From assembly GCF_003855395.1 (NCBI RefSeq), contig NZ_CP034015.1:372001-436000 (forward strand): 64,000 nt of DNA, read 5' to 3'. How positions within the stretch are numbered: the first letter of the stretch is position 1; each line of letters starts with the position of its first letter. The notes beneath the pieces were generated by a model. That model ran no database searches, was not told where the DNA came from, and saw only the letters and a program-made list of their open reading frames with translations. Of this stretch, positions 32,259 through 47,051 are shown piece by piece. The DNA comes from Shewanella livingstonensis. GTDB lineage: Bacteria > Pseudomonadota > Gammaproteobacteria > Enterobacterales > Shewanellaceae. The translations under genes were made by a program, and so were the position numbers.

Positions 32259-32334
32259 GCTGATATGGCTCCGTTGGTAGAGCGCACCCTGAATAAGGGT
32301 GAGGTCGGCAGTGCGAATCTGCTTACCAACACCA
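32259..32334 (+). pseudogene. Degenerate tRNA-Thr (GGT) at the thrT position
   Basis: 76 bases that align end to end with tRNA-Thr(GGT) but differ at about 8 positions from the E. coli sequence as I remember it. The anticodon loop reads TGAATAA, so the universal T33 is lost and the anticodon would be AAT. A14 is C and T55 of the T loop is G. The acceptor 3' arm TACCAAC no longer pairs with GCTGATA at two positions. The D and T stems and the CCA remain. It is very unlikely to work as a threonine tRNA. Confidence 0.85.
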
Positions 32335-32372
32335 GCTTGTTCATGAATAAACTTCCTAACCCTAAATAATCG

Positions 32373-32403
32373 ATTCGATGTCATTCTTATGCATCGGATT
32401 TTT
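32373..32403 (+). terminator. Hairpin with T run between the tRNAs and tufB
   Basis: ATTCGATG-T-CAT, loop TCTT, ATG-CATCGGAT form an 11-bp stem with one bulge and one G-T pair, followed by TTTTT. It could attenuate read-through from the tRNAs into tufB 47 bases downstream. Confidence 0.55.
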
Positions 32404-32449
32404 ACTATATGTGTTTTCATCACCAAGATAATTGGACTGAGGCAATACC

Positions 32450-33634
32450 ATGGCAAAAGCTAAATTTGAACGTAACAAGCCCCATGTAAACGTGGGCACC
32501 ATCGGTCACGTTGACCATGGTAAAACAACTTTAACAGCAGCAATTTCTGCCGTTTTGTCTAAAACTTATGGTGGTGAAGTTAAAAACTTCGCACAAATCG
32601 ATAACGCTCCAGAAGAGCGTGAGCGCGGTATTACAATTAATACTTCTCACATCGAATATGACACACCAATCCGTCACTACGCACACGTAGATTGTCCAGG
32701 TCACGCGGATTATGTTAAAAACATGATTACCGGTGCTGCACAGATGGACGGCGCAATCTTAGTAGTTGCTGCTACAGATGGCCCAATGCCACAGACTCGT
32801 GAGCACATTTTGCTTTCACGTCAAGTAGGCGTACCTTTCATCATCGTATTCATGAACAAGTGTGACATGGTAGATGACGAAGAATTACTAGAATTAGTAG
32901 AAATGGAAGTGCGTGAGCTTCTTTCAGAATACGACTTCCCAGGTGATGATTTACCAGTAATTCAAGGTTCAGCTCTTAAGGCACTAGAAGGCCAGCCAGA
33001 GTGGGAAGCTAAAATTCTTGAGCTTGCAGAAGCCCTAGATACTTATATTCCAGAACCAGCTCGTGACATCGACAAGCCATTCCTACTACCAATCGAAGAC
33101 GTTTTCTCGATTTCAGGTCGTGGTACAGTGGTAACAGGTCGTGTTGAACGTGGTATCGTTCGCATATCAGACGAAGTTGAAATTGTTGGTGTTCGTCCAA
33201 CAACTAAAACAACGTGTACTGGTGTAGAAATGTTCCGCAAGCTACTTGACGAAGGTCGTGCTGGCGAAAACTGTGGTGTGTTATTACGCGGAACTAAGCG
33301 TGATGACGTTGAACGTGGTCAAGTACTAGCTAAGCCTGGTTCAATTAACCCACACACAACATTCGAATCAGAAGTGTATGTGTTATCAAAAGAAGAAGGC
33401 GGACGTCATACTCCATTCTTCAAAGGTTACCGCCCACAGTTCTTCTTCCGTACCACAGACGTAACAGGCACAATTGAGTTACCAGAAGGCGTAGAAATGG
33501 TTATGCCTGGTGATAACATCAAGATGGTTGTTACTTTGATTTACCCAATCGCGATGGACGACGGTTTACGTTTTGCTATCCGTGAAGGTGGCCGTACAGT
33601 TGGTGCAGGTGTTGTGGCTAAAATTATCGCGTAA
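32450..33634 (+). CDS. tufB: Elongation factor Tu, copy B
   Basis: GTPase of 394 residues that delivers aminoacyl-tRNA to the ribosome. The G motifs [15 protein letters not shown] and NKCD are intact. It starts with ATG and residue 9 is Asn. It is identical in protein to tufA of this window except for residue 9 (Ile in tufA), and almost identical in DNA, including the 3' terminator. The position behind the tRNA cluster and before secE is that of tufB. Confidence 0.97.
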   Translation: MAKAKFERNKPHVNVGTIGHVDHGKTTLTAAISAVLSKTYGGEVKNFAQIDNAPEERERGITINTSHIEYDTPIRHYAHVDCPGHADYVKNMITGAAQMDGAILVVAATDGPMPQTREHILLSRQVGVPFIIVFMNKCDMVDDEELLELVEMEVRELLSEYDFPGDDLPVIQGSALKALEGQPEWEAKILELAEALDTYIPEPARDIDKPFLLPIEDVFSISGRGTVVTGRVERGIVRISDEVEIVGVRPTTKTTCTGVEMFRKLLDEGRAGENCGVLLRGTKRDDVERGQVLAKPGSINPHTTFESEVYVLSKEEGGRHTPFFKGYRPQFFFRTTDVTGTIELPEGVEMVMPGDNIKMVVTLIYPIAMDDGLRFAIREGGRTVGAGVVAKIIA

Positions 33635-33655
33635 TAGCGAGTTTAGTGAACACTG

Positions 33656-33682
33656 AAAAAGGAAGCTTCGGCTTCCTTTTTT
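33656..33682 (+). terminator. Terminator of tufB
   Basis: AAAAAGGAAGC, loop TTCG, GCTTCCTTTTTT: an 11-bp stem including the A-T flank. The same sequence follows tufA. Confidence 0.93.
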
Positions 33683-33753
33683 GTTTTTCAGGTGAAGTTT
33701 GTACTAAAAATTGATTTTTTGATTGATTTGTTACGCTTACTTTACCTGTATTG

Positions 33754-33782
33754 TTGCGAACAAAGCTGAATAAGAATACAAT
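33754..33782 (+). promoter_or_regulatory. Promoter of secE-nusG
   Basis: TTGCGA (33754-33759), a 17-base spacer and TACAAT (33777-33782), followed by a leader of about 110 bases before secE. The rest of the tufB-secE gap shows nothing else. Confidence 0.75.
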
Positions 33783-33902
33783 CTATGGCCGATTTTTGAC
33801 CCTGTGCTTATGCATTTTCTGGGAAAGTTCGGAAATGCGGATTTGGTAAATATGTTGTTTACCAAGCTAAGCCCAGGTCGTAGTGAGTAACGGAATTAAC
33901 CG

Positions 33903-34274
33903 ATGACAACAAATACTGAAAACCAGAGTAACTCTTTGGATATCGTTAAGTGGGGCGTAGCTGCATTGCTAATTGCTACTGCTGTTATAGGCAATCAATT
34001 TTATGCAGATGTTAATGTTGTAGCTCGTGTTGCTGGGGTAATAATTGCCTTCGCTATTGCAGGTATCATTGCGCTGCAGACAAGCAAGGGTAAGCAGGCA
34101 CAATCTTTTGCTAGAGAAGCCCATATTGAAGTGCGTAAAGTCGTTTGGCCAACTCGCCAAGAGGCGCTAAACACAACCTTTATTGTACTTGCAGCTACTG
34201 CAGTAATGGCATTAATCCTTTGGGGATTTGATGCGGTATTATTACGAGTAGTCAATTTAATTACTGGCGTATAG
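33903..34274 (+). CDS. secE: Preprotein translocase subunit SecE
   Basis: Essential part of the SecYEG channel. The 123 residues comprise three membrane helices (about 18-34, 42-60 and 93-116) and the conserved cytoplasmic segment [17 protein letters not shown] before the last helix, the family signature. Three-helix SecE is the enterobacterial form. It forms an operon with nusG (10-base gap). Confidence 0.96.
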   Translation: MTTNTENQSNSLDIVKWGVAALLIATAVIGNQFYADVNVVARVAGVIIAFAIAGIIALQTSKGKQAQSFAREAHIEVRKVVWPTRQEALNTTFIVLAATAVMALILWGFDAVLLRVVNLITGV

Positions 34275-34284
34275 GCATCTGAAA

Positions 34285-34836
34285 ATGACTGAAGTTACAG
34301 AAGCAAAAAAAAGATGGTATGTGATCCAAGCCTTTTCTGGCTATGAAGGCCGTGTGCTTAAAACACTGCTTGAACATATCAAAATGCACAATATGGAAGA
34401 ATTCTTCGGCGAGATATTAGTTCCAACTGAAGAAGTTGTGGAAATGCGTGCAGGACAACGTCGTAAAAGCGAACGTAAGTTTTTTCCTGGTTACGTACTG
34501 GTCCAGATGGAAATGAATGATGATAGCTGGCACCTAGTCAAAAGTATTCCTCGTGTAATGGGCTTTATTGGTGGTACATCAGATCGTCCAGCACCTATTT
34601 CAGACAAAGAAGCTGACGCTATTTTACAACGACTTCAGGATACTGTTGAATCTCCAACTCATCGTATTATGTATGAGCCTGGTGAAGTGGTTCGTGTTTG
34701 TGACGGTCCATTTGCAGACTTTAACGGAACAATCGAAGAAGTCGATTACGAAAAGAACCGCATTAAGGTTTCTGTGATGATTTTCGGCCGTTCAACACCA
34801 GTAGAGTTAGATTTTCATCAGGTTGAAAAAAGCTGA
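34285..34836 (+). CDS. nusG: Transcription termination and antitermination factor NusG
   Basis: 183-residue factor that binds RNA polymerase and links it to Rho or to ribosomal protein S10. It has the NGN domain ([33 protein letters not shown]) and the C-terminal KOW domain ([20 protein letters not shown]). It follows secE. Confidence 0.97.
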   Translation: MTEVTEAKKRWYVIQAFSGYEGRVLKTLLEHIKMHNMEEFFGEILVPTEEVVEMRAGQRRKSERKFFPGYVLVQMEMNDDSWHLVKSIPRVMGFIGGTSDRPAPISDKEADAILQRLQDTVESPTHRIMYEPGEVVRVCDGPFADFNGTIEEVDYEKNRIKVSVMIFGRSTPVELDFHQVEKS

Positions 34837-34858
34837 TTAAATTAACTACAAATAAATA

Positions 34859-34887
34859 TTGTTTGCGGGCGCGGTTTTTTATATAAT
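34859..34887 (+). promoter_or_regulatory. Promoter of the rplKA genes
   Basis: TTGTTT (34859-34864), a 17-base spacer and TATAAT (34882-34887), then GC-rich CCGCACCCG. CGGGCGCGG (about 34866-34874) and CCGCACCCG form an imperfect inverted repeat enclosing the -10 box. Confidence 0.78.
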
Positions 34888-34963
34888 CCGCACCCGTTGT
34901 TTCAGGGGAGCGTATTGGCATGTCGCCAAGATGCGTTTGAACCCATATTGAGGAAATGTCGAC

Positions 34964-35392
34964 ATGGCAAAGAAAATTGAAGCTTATATTAAGCTACAAG
35001 TAGCAGCCGGTGCTGCAAACCCGTCTCCACCAGTTGGTCCTGCTTTAGGTCAAAAAGGTGTGAACATCATGGAATTCTGTAAAGCATTCAACGCTCGTAC
35101 TGAAAAGTTCGAGAAAGGTATGCCGATTCCTGTTGTTATCACTGTATATAGTGACCGTTCTTTCACTTTTGAAACTAAGACTCCACCTGCATCTTTCCTA
35201 CTGCTTAAAGCAGCAGGTCTGAAATCAGGTTCTGGTCGTCCTAATACTCAAAAAGTAGGAACTATCAAGCGTAGCGCTGTTCAGGAAATTGCTGAATCTA
35301 AAGCCGCTGATATGACTGGTGCTGATATTGAAGCGATGATTCGCTCAATTGAAGGTACTGCACGTTCAATGGGTTTGGTAGTAGAGGATTAA
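34964..35392 (+). CDS. rplK: 50S ribosomal protein L11
   Basis: 142 residues. L11 forms the GTPase-associated centre with 23S rRNA and is needed for stringent-factor activation. The N-terminal [20 protein letters not shown], with the proline-rich hinge, and the C-terminal RNA-binding [14 protein letters not shown] part are typical. The leader is expected to carry the L1 autoregulation site. Confidence 0.98.
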   Translation: MAKKIEAYIKLQVAAGAANPSPPVGPALGQKGVNIMEFCKAFNARTEKFEKGMPIPVVITVYSDRSFTFETKTPPASFLLLKAAGLKSGSGRPNTQKVGTIKRSAVQEIAESKAADMTGADIEAMIRSIEGTARSMGLVVED

Positions 35393-35396
35393 TATA

Positions 35397-36098
35397 ATGG
35401 CAAAGCTAACTAAGCGCGGACGCGTTATTCGCGAAAAAGTTGATGTAACAAAACAGTATGACATTAGCGAAGCTGTAACACTTTTAAAAGAATTAGCGAC
35501 TGCTAAATTCGTAGAAAGTGTTGACGTTGCTGTTAACCTAGGTATCGATCCTCGTAAATCAGATCAAAACGTGCGTGGTGCTACTGTACTTCCACATGGT
35601 ACTGGTCGTGACGTTCGTGTTGCTGTATTCACTCAAGGTGCTAACGCTGAAGCGGCTAAAGCTGCTGGCGCAGAACTTGTGGGTATGGAAGATTTAGCGG
35701 CACAAGTTAAAGCTGGCGAAATGAACTTTGACGTTGTTATCGCATCTCCAGATGCAATGCGCGTTGTTGGTATGTTAGGTCAAATTTTAGGCCCACGCGG
35801 TTTAATGCCTAACCCTAAAACTGGAACAGTAACGCCAAACGTTGCTGAAGCAGTTAAGAATGCCAAAGCCGGTCAAGTTCGTTATAGAAACGACAAAAAT
35901 GGTATTATCCATACAACTATCGGTAAAGTTACATTTACTACTGAACAGTTGAAAGAAAACTTAGAATCGTTAGTGTCAGCACTGAAAAAGGCTAAGCCTG
36001 CAGTTGCTAAAGGCATTTACGTGAAAAAGATTAGCATCTCTACCACTATGGGTGCAGGTGTTGCTATCGACCAGGGTTCTCTGGAAGAAGCGAAGTAA
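35397..36098 (+). CDS. rplA: 50S ribosomal protein L1
   Basis: 233 residues. L1 forms the mobile L1 stalk by the E site and represses its own operon. It includes [21 protein letters not shown] and [15 protein letters not shown] signatures. It follows rplK after 4 bases. Confidence 0.98.
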   Translation: MAKLTKRGRVIREKVDVTKQYDISEAVTLLKELATAKFVESVDVAVNLGIDPRKSDQNVRGATVLPHGTGRDVRVAVFTQGANAEAAKAAGAELVGMEDLAAQVKAGEMNFDVVIASPDAMRVVGMLGQILGPRGLMPNPKTGTVTPNVAEAVKNAKAGQVRYRNDKNGIIHTTIGKVTFTTEQLKENLESLVSALKKAKPAVAKGIYVKKISISTTMGAGVAIDQGSLEEAK

Positions 36099-36127
36099 TA
36101 TACAAAGCGCGCATATTAGTCTATAAT
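36099..36127 (+). promoter_or_regulatory. Candidate promoter of rplJL-rpoBC
   Basis: TATAAT at 36122-36127, with a weak -35 (TATACA, 36099-36104) 17 bases upstream. The -10 lies within a strong inverted repeat, GCGCATATTA (about 36109-36118) with TATAATGTGCGC. The position matches the known rplJ promoter of E. coli. Confidence 0.6.
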
Positions 36128-36192
36128 GTGCGCACTTTGTGGGTTGAAGCCGCTTTTATACAATAACGTTATCGTTTTTGCATAATTGAGTC

Positions 36193-36310
36193 GGTTTCCG
36201 TCCAAGACCGCAGGTGTTAATTGTAAGATTAACTTAATTTCCAGCGTAGACGGTGTCAGGCCCCAGCTAAATTTTTTTTACTGGAAATCTGCACCGTAAG
36301 TAATTAAGCA
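36193..36310 (+). promoter_or_regulatory. L10 leader, autoregulatory mRNA element
   Basis: The sequence CCGTCCAAGACCGCAGGTG, then GCGTAGACGGTG, and CTGGAAATCTGCACCGTAAG closely follows the rplJ leader of E. coli as I remember it. There the L10(L12)4 complex binds and represses translation of rplJ-rplL. Confidence 0.85.
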
Positions 36311-36372
36311 CATACGTGTTTAATTTGGTAAATACTAGGGAATTCCCTAGGTAGAATCCAGGAGTAAAGCCA

Positions 36373-36873
36373 ATGGCATTAAGACTCGAAGACAAAAAGG
36401 CAATTGTTGCTGAAGTCAACGAAGCTGCCAAAGGTGCACTTTCTGCAGTTGTTGCCGATTCACGCGGCGTGACTGTAGGTGCTATGACCGGTCTGCGTAA
36501 AGCTGCTCGCGAAAATGGTGTGTTTGTACGTGTAGTACGTAACACACTTGCTCGTCGTGCAGTTGAAGGTACAGCTTTTGAGTGCCTAGCAGAAACGTTC
36601 ACTGGCCCAACTTTGATAGCTTTTTCTCTAGAGCACCCAGGTGCAGCAGCGCGTCTTTTAAAAGACTTCGCTAAGGGACAAGCAAAATTTGAAGTTAAAG
36701 GTGCAGCTTTCGAAGGGATGTTTATCCCTGCAGCTGATATTGATCGTTTAGCGAAACTACCAACTTACAACGAAGCACTAGCTCAGTTGATGATGACTAT
36801 GAAAGAAGCATCTGCTGGCAAATTCGTTCGTACATTGGCCGCCCTTCGCGATCAAAAACAAGACGCCGCTTAA
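36373..36873 (+). CDS. rplJ: 50S ribosomal protein L10
   Basis: 166 residues. It anchors the L7/L12 stalk. The N-terminal RNA-binding domain has [16 protein letters not shown] and [12 protein letters not shown], and the C-terminal helix binds L7/L12. The ATG follows CAGGAGTAAAGCC. Confidence 0.98.
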   Translation: MALRLEDKKAIVAEVNEAAKGALSAVVADSRGVTVGAMTGLRKAARENGVFVRVVRNTLARRAVEGTAFECLAETFTGPTLIAFSLEHPGAAARLLKDFAKGQAKFEVKGAAFEGMFIPAADIDRLAKLPTYNEALAQLMMTMKEASAGKFVRTLAALRDQKQDAA

Positions 36874-36927
36874 TTTTAAGCAGGCAGCTTAATAAAATTG
36901 AATTCAGAACAATAGGAAATATTTCTA

Positions 36928-37293
36928 ATGTCTATCACTAAAGACCAAATCTTAGAAGCTTTCGCAGCAATGTCTGTAATGGAAGTTGTTGAACTAATCG
37001 AAGCAATGGAAGAGAAATTCGGCGTTTCTGCTGCTGCTGCAGTAGTTTCTGGTGGCGATGCTGCTGTTGCTGCTGAAGAGCAAACAGAATTCGACGTTAT
37101 CCTTACTTCACATGGCGAAAACAAAGTAGCAGTTATTAAAGCTCTTCGTAGCGCTACAGGTTTAGGCCTAAAAGAAGCTAAGACTATGTCTGAGTCTTCG
37201 CCAATCGCTGTTAAAGAAGCGGTTTCTAAAGAAGAAGCAGCAACTCTTAAAGAAACTCTAGAAGCTGCTGGTGCTTCTGTTGAAGTTAAGTAA
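36928..37293 (+). CDS. rplL: 50S ribosomal protein L7/L12
   Basis: 121 residues. Multi-copy stalk protein that recruits translation GTPases. It has an N-terminal dimerisation domain, an Ala-rich hinge (about 36-50) and a C-terminal domain with [20 protein letters not shown]. No L10-type overlap with rpoB; a long spacer follows. Confidence 0.98.
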   Translation: MSITKDQILEAFAAMSVMEVVELIEAMEEKFGVSAAAAVVSGGDAAVAAEEQTEFDVILTSHGENKVAVIKALRSATGLGLKEAKTMSESSPIAVKEAVSKEEAATLKETLEAAGASVEVK

Positions 37294-37330
37294 GCTATAG
37301 TATAGCTTGCATCACCCAAGTAATTGGGTG

Positions 37331-37364
37331 AAGGCTGGCGGTTTTTTAACCGTCGGCCTTTTTT
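37331..37364 (+). terminator. Attenuator between rplL and rpoB
   Basis: AAGGCTGGCGGTT, loop TTTT, AACCGTCGGCCTT form a 13-bp stem (two G-T pairs), then TTTT. In E. coli a partial terminator at this place lowers rpoBC expression relative to rplJL, and the same is likely here. The next 160 bases contain CACCGTTTG and CAACGGTG/CAAACG segments that could form a long-range processing stem. Confidence 0.85.
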
Positions 37365-37527
37365 GCGCTCTATGCGCAGGCGATTTTTTTTCACCGTTTG
37401 TCGCCAGTTTTAGCAGTCCCTAGCAGAGATTACTGGTTAGGTTCTTGCCATCAACGGTGATGGGCAAACGTGCTGATTTAATTATATTATTTCAGTCTTG
37501 GTCACATCTCGTAAGCAGAGGAAACCC

Positions 37528-40500
37528 ATGGTTTACTCCTATTCTGAAAAGAAGCGTATTCGCAAAGACTTTGGTAAGCGTCCAAAAGTTTTGGACATCC
37601 CTTATTTATTGTCTATCCAGTTAGACTCTTTTAAGAAGTTCACCGATCAAGACCCTACGGGTGAGCGTGGCTTTGAAGCTGCATTCCGTAGCGTTTTTCC
37701 TATCAAGAGCTTTTCTGGTTATTCTGAGCTGCAATATGTCAGTTACAAACTAGGTGAGCCAGTTTTTGATGTGAAAGAATGTCAGATCCGCGGTGTTACT
37801 TATTCGGCTCCACTTCGCGTTAAATTGCGCATGGTGTTGTTTGACCGTGAAGCTGCTGCTGGCACTGTTAAAGATATTAAAGAGCAAGAAGTCTATATGG
37901 GTGATATCCCATTGATGACTGATAACGGAACGTTCGTTATTAACGGTACTGAGCGTGTAATCGTGTCTCAGTTACACCGTTCTCCAGGTGTATTCTTTGA
38001 TCATGACCGTGGTAAAACCCACTCTTCTGGTAAGGTGCTGTATAACGCACGTATTATTCCTTACCGTGGTTCATGGCTTGATTTTGAATTTGATCCTAAA
38101 GATGCTCTATTCGTTCGTATTGACCGTCGTCGTAAATTACCGGCTACTATCATTTTACGAGCGCTTGAATATTCAACTCAAGATATCCTCGATTTATTCT
38201 TCGAGCGTATTGAGTTTAATATTAAGAAAGACTCATTAGTCATGTCACTTGTGCCTGACCGTTTACGTGGTGAGACTGCCGGTTACGACATTAAAGATGC
38301 CGAAGGCTCTTTATTAGTTGAAGCGGGTCGTCGCATTACAGCGCGTCACATTAAGCAACTTGAAAAAACCAACACTACTGAGCTAGAAGTACCAGTAGAT
38401 TATATTGTTGGTAAGTATGCTGCACAAGACTATATAGATGAAGATACTGGTGAAGTATTAGTCACCGCAAACAGTGAGATTACCTTAGAAGATTTAGCTA
38501 AGTTATCACTTGCTGGTATTAAGAGAATTGATACTTTATTTATTAATGATCTTGATCATGGTGCTTATATTGCTGACACATTACGTATTGATTCAACGAC
38601 TAACCGCTTAGAAGCGTTAGTTGAAATCTATCGTATGATGCGTCCTGGTGAGCCACCAACTAAAGATGCTGCTGAAGGTTTATTCCAAAACCTATTCTTC
38701 AGTGAAGAACGTTATGACTTATCTAAAGTAGGTCGTATGAAGTTCAACCGTCGTCTTGAGATTGCTGAAGATGAAGGAACTGGTGTGTTGTCAAAAGATG
38801 ACATCGTAGCAGTGATGAAGAAAATCATTGAAATCCGTAACGGTGACGATGAGGTCGATGATATTGACCATTTAGGTAACCGTCGTATTCGTAGTGTCGG
38901 TGAAATGGCTGAAAACCAGTTCCGTGTTGGTTTAGTCCGTGTTGAGCGTGCTGTTCGTGAGCGTCTATCTTTAGGCGATTTAAACGAGCTGATGCCACAA
39001 GACTTGATTAACGCGAAGCCAATTTCTGCTGCAGTGAAAGAATTCTTTGGTTCTTCACAGTTGTCACAGTTTATGGATCAAAACAACCCGCTATCAGAAG
39101 TAACGCATAAGCGTCGTATTTCTGCGCTTGGCCCTGGTGGTTTGACTCGTGAGCGTGCAGGTTTTGAAGTTCGTGACGTACATCCAACTCACTACGGTCG
39201 TTTATGTCCAATTGAGACTCCAGAAGGTCCAAACATTGGTCTAATCAACTCGTTAGCAAGTTTTGCACGCACTAACTCGTATGGTTTCCTAGAAACACCT
39301 TATCGCAAAGTGGTTGATGGTGTGATTACTGATGAAGTTGAATACTTATCAGCAATCGAAGAAGGCCGTTATGTGATCGCTCAGGCGAACATCGAAGTTG
39401 ATGCAAATGGTCGTATGGCTGAAGAGCAAATTGCTTGTCGTCACAAAGGTGAATCAACCTTTATGCGTGCAGCAGACGTTCAGTACATGGATGTATCACC
39501 ACAGCAGATTATTTCTGTTGCGGCATCATTAATTCCGTTCTTAGAACACGATGATGCTAACCGCGCATTGATGGGTGCAAACATGCAACGTCAAGCGGTT
39601 CCTACACTACGCGCTGATAAGCCATTAGTCGGAACGGGTATTGAACGTACTCTTGCTGTTGACTCTGGTGTAGTTGTTGTCGCTAAACGTGGTGGTGTGG
39701 TTGACTATGTTGATGCTAGCCGTATCGTTGTTAAAGTAAATGAAGATGAGTTACGCGCAGGCGAAGCCGGTATCGACATTTATAACTTAACTAAATATAC
39801 CCGTTCAAACCAAAACACTTGTATTAACCAACGTCCTTGCTGTTCTGTTGGTGAACCAGTGGTTCGTGGTGATGTATTGGCTGATGGTCCATCTACCGAT
39901 TTAGGTGATTTGGCTCTTGGTCAGAACATGCGTATCGCGTTCATGCCTTGGAACGGTTATAACTTCGAAGATTCGATCTTAATTTCTGAGCGCGTTGCGC
40001 AAGAAGATCGATTTACTACTATCCATATTCAAGAGCTTTCGTGTATTGCTCGTGATACTAAATTGGGTAGCGAAGAAATCACGGCTGACATTCCAAACGT
40101 AGGTGAGTCTGCTTTATCTAAATTAGATGAATCAGGTATCGTTTATATTGGTGCAGAAGTGAAGGGTGGCGACATTCTTGTGGGTAAAGTGACACCAAAA
40201 GGTGAAACACAGCTAACCCCAGAAGAGAAGCTACTCCGAGCAATTTTTGGTGAAAAAGCGTCTGATGTTAAGGACAGTTCATTACGTGTTCCTAACTCAG
40301 TGAAAGGCACCATCATCGACGTACAGGTGTTCACCCGTGACGGCGTTGATAAAGACAAACGTGCGCTTGAAATTGAAGACATGCATGTTCGCCAAGCTCG
40401 TAAAGACTTAGGTGAAGAGTTCAAGATCCTTGAAGAAGGCGTATTGGGCCGTGCACGTAACTTGTTACTGTCTGTAGGTTACTCTGAAGCTAAGTTAGCT

Positions 40501-41559
40501 GAGATCCCACGTAAAGACGTATTGATTCAAGTTATCGACGATGAAACTAAACAAACTGAATTAGAGCAGTTAGCTGAACAGCACGAAGAGCTAAAAGCTG
40601 ACTTTGATAAAAAGTTTGAAATTAAGCGTCGTAAGATCACCCAAGGTGATGACTTAGCTCCTGGCGTACTGAAGATTGTTAAGGTTTACCTTGCAGTTAA
40701 ACGTACTATTCAGCCTGGTGATAAGATGGCGGGTCGTCATGGTAACAAAGGTGTTATCTCGAAGATTTGTCCAGTTGAAGATATGCCATACGATCATGAA
40801 GGTAACCCTGTAGACATCGTACTTAACCCATTGGGCGTACCATCGCGTATGAACATCGGTCAGGTACTTGAAGTCCACATGGGCGCCGCTGCGAAAGGTA
40901 TTGGTAATAAGATTACCGCAATGCTTGAAGAGCAGCGTGAAATTGCTGTGCTTCGTGATTACATCAAGCAAGTTTATGAATTAGGTGATGACGTGCTTCA
41001 GCGCGTTGATATCGATTCGTTCACTGATGATGAAGTGGTGCGTTTGGCGACCAACCTTAAAGGTGGTATTCCAATTGCGACACCAGCATTCGACGGTGCT
41101 AAAGAGAAAGAGATCAAGCAAATGCTTGCTCTTGCAGGCTTACCTGAGTCTGGCCAGTTGACATTATGTGACGGCCGTACCGGTAACGAATTTGAGCGTA
41201 AAGTAACCGTTGGTTACATGTATATGCTTAAATTGAACCACTTAGTTGATGACAAGATGCACGCTCGTTCTACGGGTTCGTACAGCTTAGTGACTCAACA
41301 ACCATTGGGCGGTAAAGCTCAATTCGGTGGTCAGCGTTTCGGTGAGATGGAAGTGTGGGCACTTGAAGCATACGGTGCTGCTTATACTCTACAAGAAATG
41401 CTAACAGTTAAGTCAGATGATGTTAACGGTCGTACTCAGATGTATAAAAGCATCGTCGACGGTAACCATCAGATGCAACCTGGCATGCCTGAATCCTTCA
41501 ACGTATTGTTGAAGGAAATTCGTTCACTTGGTATTAATATCGAGTTGGACCAAGAGTAA
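37528..41559 (+). CDS. rpoB: RNA polymerase beta subunit RpoB
   Basis: 1343 residues, one more than E. coli. The start ATG at 37528 follows AGAGGAAACCC; an upstream in-frame start would add 10 residues not found in the family. The rifampicin-binding region ([20 protein letters not shown] and [12 protein letters not shown]) has the usual sensitive-type residues. The C-terminal clamp and [13 protein letters not shown] are present. Confidence 0.98.
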   Translation: MVYSYSEKKRIRKDFGKRPKVLDIPYLLSIQLDSFKKFTDQDPTGERGFEAAFRSVFPIKSFSGYSELQYVSYKLGEPVFDVKECQIRGVTYSAPLRVKLRMVLFDREAAAGTVKDIKEQEVYMGDIPLMTDNGTFVINGTERVIVSQLHRSPGVFFDHDRGKTHSSGKVLYNARIIPYRGSWLDFEFDPKDALFVRIDRRRKLPATIILRALEYSTQDILDLFFERIEFNIKKDSLVMSLVPDRLRGETAGYDIKDAEGSLLVEAGRRITARHIKQLEKTNTTELEVPVDYIVGKYAAQDYIDEDTGEVLVTANSEITLEDLAKLSLAGIKRIDTLFINDLDHGAYIADTLRIDSTTNRLEALVEIYRMMRPGEPPTKDAAEGLFQNLFFSEERYDLSKVGRMKFNRRLEIAEDEGTGVLSKDDIVAVMKKIIEIRNGDDEVDDIDHLGNRRIRSVGEMAENQFRVGLVRVERAVRERLSLGDLNELMPQDLINAKPISAAVKEFFGSSQLSQFMDQNNPLSEVTHKRRISALGPGGLTRERAGFEVRDVHPTHYGRLCPIETPEGPNIGLINSLASFARTNSYGFLETPYRKVVDGVITDEVEYLSAIEEGRYVIAQANIEVDANGRMAEEQIACRHKGESTFMRAADVQYMDVSPQQIISVAASLIPFLEHDDANRALMGANMQRQAVPTLRADKPLVGTGIERTLAVDSGVVVVAKRGGVVDYVDASRIVVKVNEDELRAGEAGIDIYNLTKYTRSNQNTCINQRPCCSVGEPVVRGDVLADGPSTDLGDLALGQNMRIAFMPWNGYNFEDSILISERVAQEDRFTTIHIQELSCIARDTKLGSEEITADIPNVGESALSKLDESGIVYIGAEVKGGDILVGKVTPKGETQLTPEEKLLRAIFGEKASDVKDSSLRVPNSVKGTIIDVQVFTRDGVDKDKRALEIEDMHVRQARKDLGEEFKILEEGVLGRARNLLLSVGYSEAKLAEIPRKDVLIQVIDDETKQTELEQLAEQHEELKADFDKKFEIKRRKITQGDDLAPGVLKIVKVYLAVKRTIQPGDKMAGRHGNKGVISKICPVEDMPYDHEGNPVDIVLNPLGVPSRMNIGQVLEVHMGAAAKGIGNKITAMLEEQREIAVLRDYIKQVYELGDDVLQRVDIDSFTDDEVVRLATNLKGGIPIATPAFDGAKEKEIKQMLALAGLPESGQLTLCDGRTGNEFERKVTVGYMYMLKLNHLVDDKMHARSTGSYSLVTQQPLGGKAQFGGQRFGEMEVWALEAYGAAYTLQEMLTVKSDDVNGRTQMYKSIVDGNHQMQPGMPESFNVLLKEIRSLGINIELDQE

Positions 41560-41584
41560 GCATCGCACTTAAGCAATGTTTGGT

Positions 41585-41621
41585 AACCAAGGGTGCTTTG
41601 CATCAGCAAAGCACCTGGTTT
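41585..41621 (+). other. Strong hairpin between rpoB and rpoC
   Basis: GGTGCTTTGC (41592-41601) pairs with GCAAAGCACC (41606-41615), extended by CCA/TGG. No T run follows, so it is probably a stability or processing element rather than a terminator. Confidence 0.65.
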
Positions 41622-41641
41622 AACTCCTTCAGGAGAGAAAC

Positions 41642-45862
<4,221 letters not shown>

Positions 45863-45882
45863 GATTAAGTTAATTTTTTGTT

Positions 45883-45909
45883 AAAAAAGGCGCCAATGGC
45901 GCCTTTTTT
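45883..45909 (+). terminator. Terminator after rpoC
   Basis: AAAAAAGGCGCC, loop AAT, GGCGCCTTTTTT: a perfect stem with T run that ends the rplJL-rpoBC operon. Confidence 0.94.
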
Positions 45910-45940
45910 GTTGGAATTTGCATGAAAAGTTGGCTATTTC

Positions 45941-45969
45941 TTGACAGATAGCGATTACCTTTCTAAAAT
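45941..45969 (+). promoter_or_regulatory. Promoter of the str operon
   Basis: Consensus TTGACA (45941-45946), a 17-base spacer and TAAAAT (45964-45969), followed by a GC-rich discriminator TCCGCGTCCC. A small hairpin CCCACCATTGTGGG follows in the leader. Confidence 0.9.
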
Positions 45970-46044
45970 TCCGCGTCCCACCATTGTGGGATATAGATTT
46001 TTCACACCTAATTGTTGAGTTTAAATCAACTGTCGGAGCTATAC

Positions 46045-46419
46045 ATGGCAACTGTTAACCAGTTGGTACGTAAGCCACGCACGCCAAAAGTCGAAAAGAC
46101 TAATGTGCCTGCGTTGAATGCGTGCCCACAAAAACGTGGTGTTTGTACTCGTGTGTACACAACAACACCTAAAAAACCAAACTCTGCACTACGTAAAGTA
46201 GCTCGTGTGCGTCTAACTAACGGTTTCGAAGTTACTTCGTACATCGGTGGTGAAGGCCATAACTTGCAAGAGCATAGTGTAATTCTAATCCGTGGTGGTC
46301 GTGTTAAAGACTTACCTGGTGTGCGTTACCACACTGTTCGTGGCGCATTAGATTGTGCAGGCGTGACTTCACGTCGCCAAGGCCGTTCTAAATACGGTGC
46401 TAAGCGTCCTAAGTCTTAA
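46045..46419 (+). CDS. rpsL: 30S ribosomal protein S12
   Basis: 124 residues. S12 sits at the decoding centre. The streptomycin-relevant lysines in TPKKPNSA and [10 protein letters not shown] are wild type. The ATG at 46045 follows CGGAGCTATAC; an upstream in-frame TTG-type start is rejected because it extends the known N-terminus [12 protein letters not shown]. Confidence 0.98.
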   Translation: MATVNQLVRKPRTPKVEKTNVPALNACPQKRGVCTRVYTTTPKKPNSALRKVARVRLTNGFEVTSYIGGEGHNLQEHSVILIRGGRVKDLPGVRYHTVRGALDCAGVTSRRQGRSKYGAKRPKS

Positions 46420-46501
46420 CGTATCCCGTTAGAAGTAAGGCCAAGCTAGTATTATTTAACATTCCAGTTTTGGAAATACCTGAAGCATACGGAGAATTGA
46501 T

Positions 46502-46972
46502 ATGCCAAGACGTCGCGTTGTAGGACAACGTAAAATCCTACCAGATCCAAAGTTTCACAGTGAGTTGTTGGCTAAGTTCATCAACGTCATTATGCAAGAC
46601 GGCAAAAAGTCGACTGCAGAAAAAATTATCTACAAGGCACTAGATGTTGTCGCTGAAAAGAAAAGCGAGAATCATTTAAGTATCCTTGAAGCAGCTCTTG
46701 ATAACGTTCGCCCATCAGTCGAAGTTAAATCTCGTCGTGTTGGTGGTTCTACTTATCAAGTACCATGTGAAGTTCGTCCTGTGCGTCGTAACGCACTAGC
46801 GATGCGCTGGTTAGTTGAAGCTGCTCGCAAACGTGGTGAAAAATCTATGGCTCTACGTCTAGCAGGTGAAATGCTAGATGCGTCTGACAACAAAGGTACT
46901 GCGGTTAAGAAGCGTGAAGACGTGCATCGCATGGCTGAAGCTAACAAAGCCTTCGCCCATTACCGTTGGTAA
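46502..46972 (+). CDS. rpsG: 30S ribosomal protein S7
   Basis: 156 residues. S7 starts assembly of the 30S head and is the autoregulator of the str operon. [16 protein letters not shown] and the [13 protein letters not shown] beta-hairpin are typical. The rpsL-rpsG gap (82 bases) may hold the S7 binding site. Confidence 0.98.
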   Translation: MPRRRVVGQRKILPDPKFHSELLAKFINVIMQDGKKSTAEKIIYKALDVVAEKKSENHLSILEAALDNVRPSVEVKSRRVGGSTYQVPCEVRPVRRNALAMRWLVEAARKRGEKSMALRLAGEMLDASDNKGTAVKKREDVHRMAEANKAFAHYRW

Positions 46973-46976
46973 TATG

Positions 46977-47002
46977 ATGGAGCGGGCTTCGGCCCGCTCC
47001 AT
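46977..47002 (+). other. Intercistronic hairpin after rpsG
   Basis: ATGGAGCGGGC, loop TTCG, GCCCGCTCCAT: a very stable 11-bp stem without a proper T run. It may reduce read-through to fusA or protect the message; full termination is unlikely because fusA has no clear promoter of its own. Confidence 0.7.
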
Positions 47003-47051
47003 ATTGTTGATATTGCTAAAACCAAAAGTTTTAGTTGAGAGGGTATAAATA

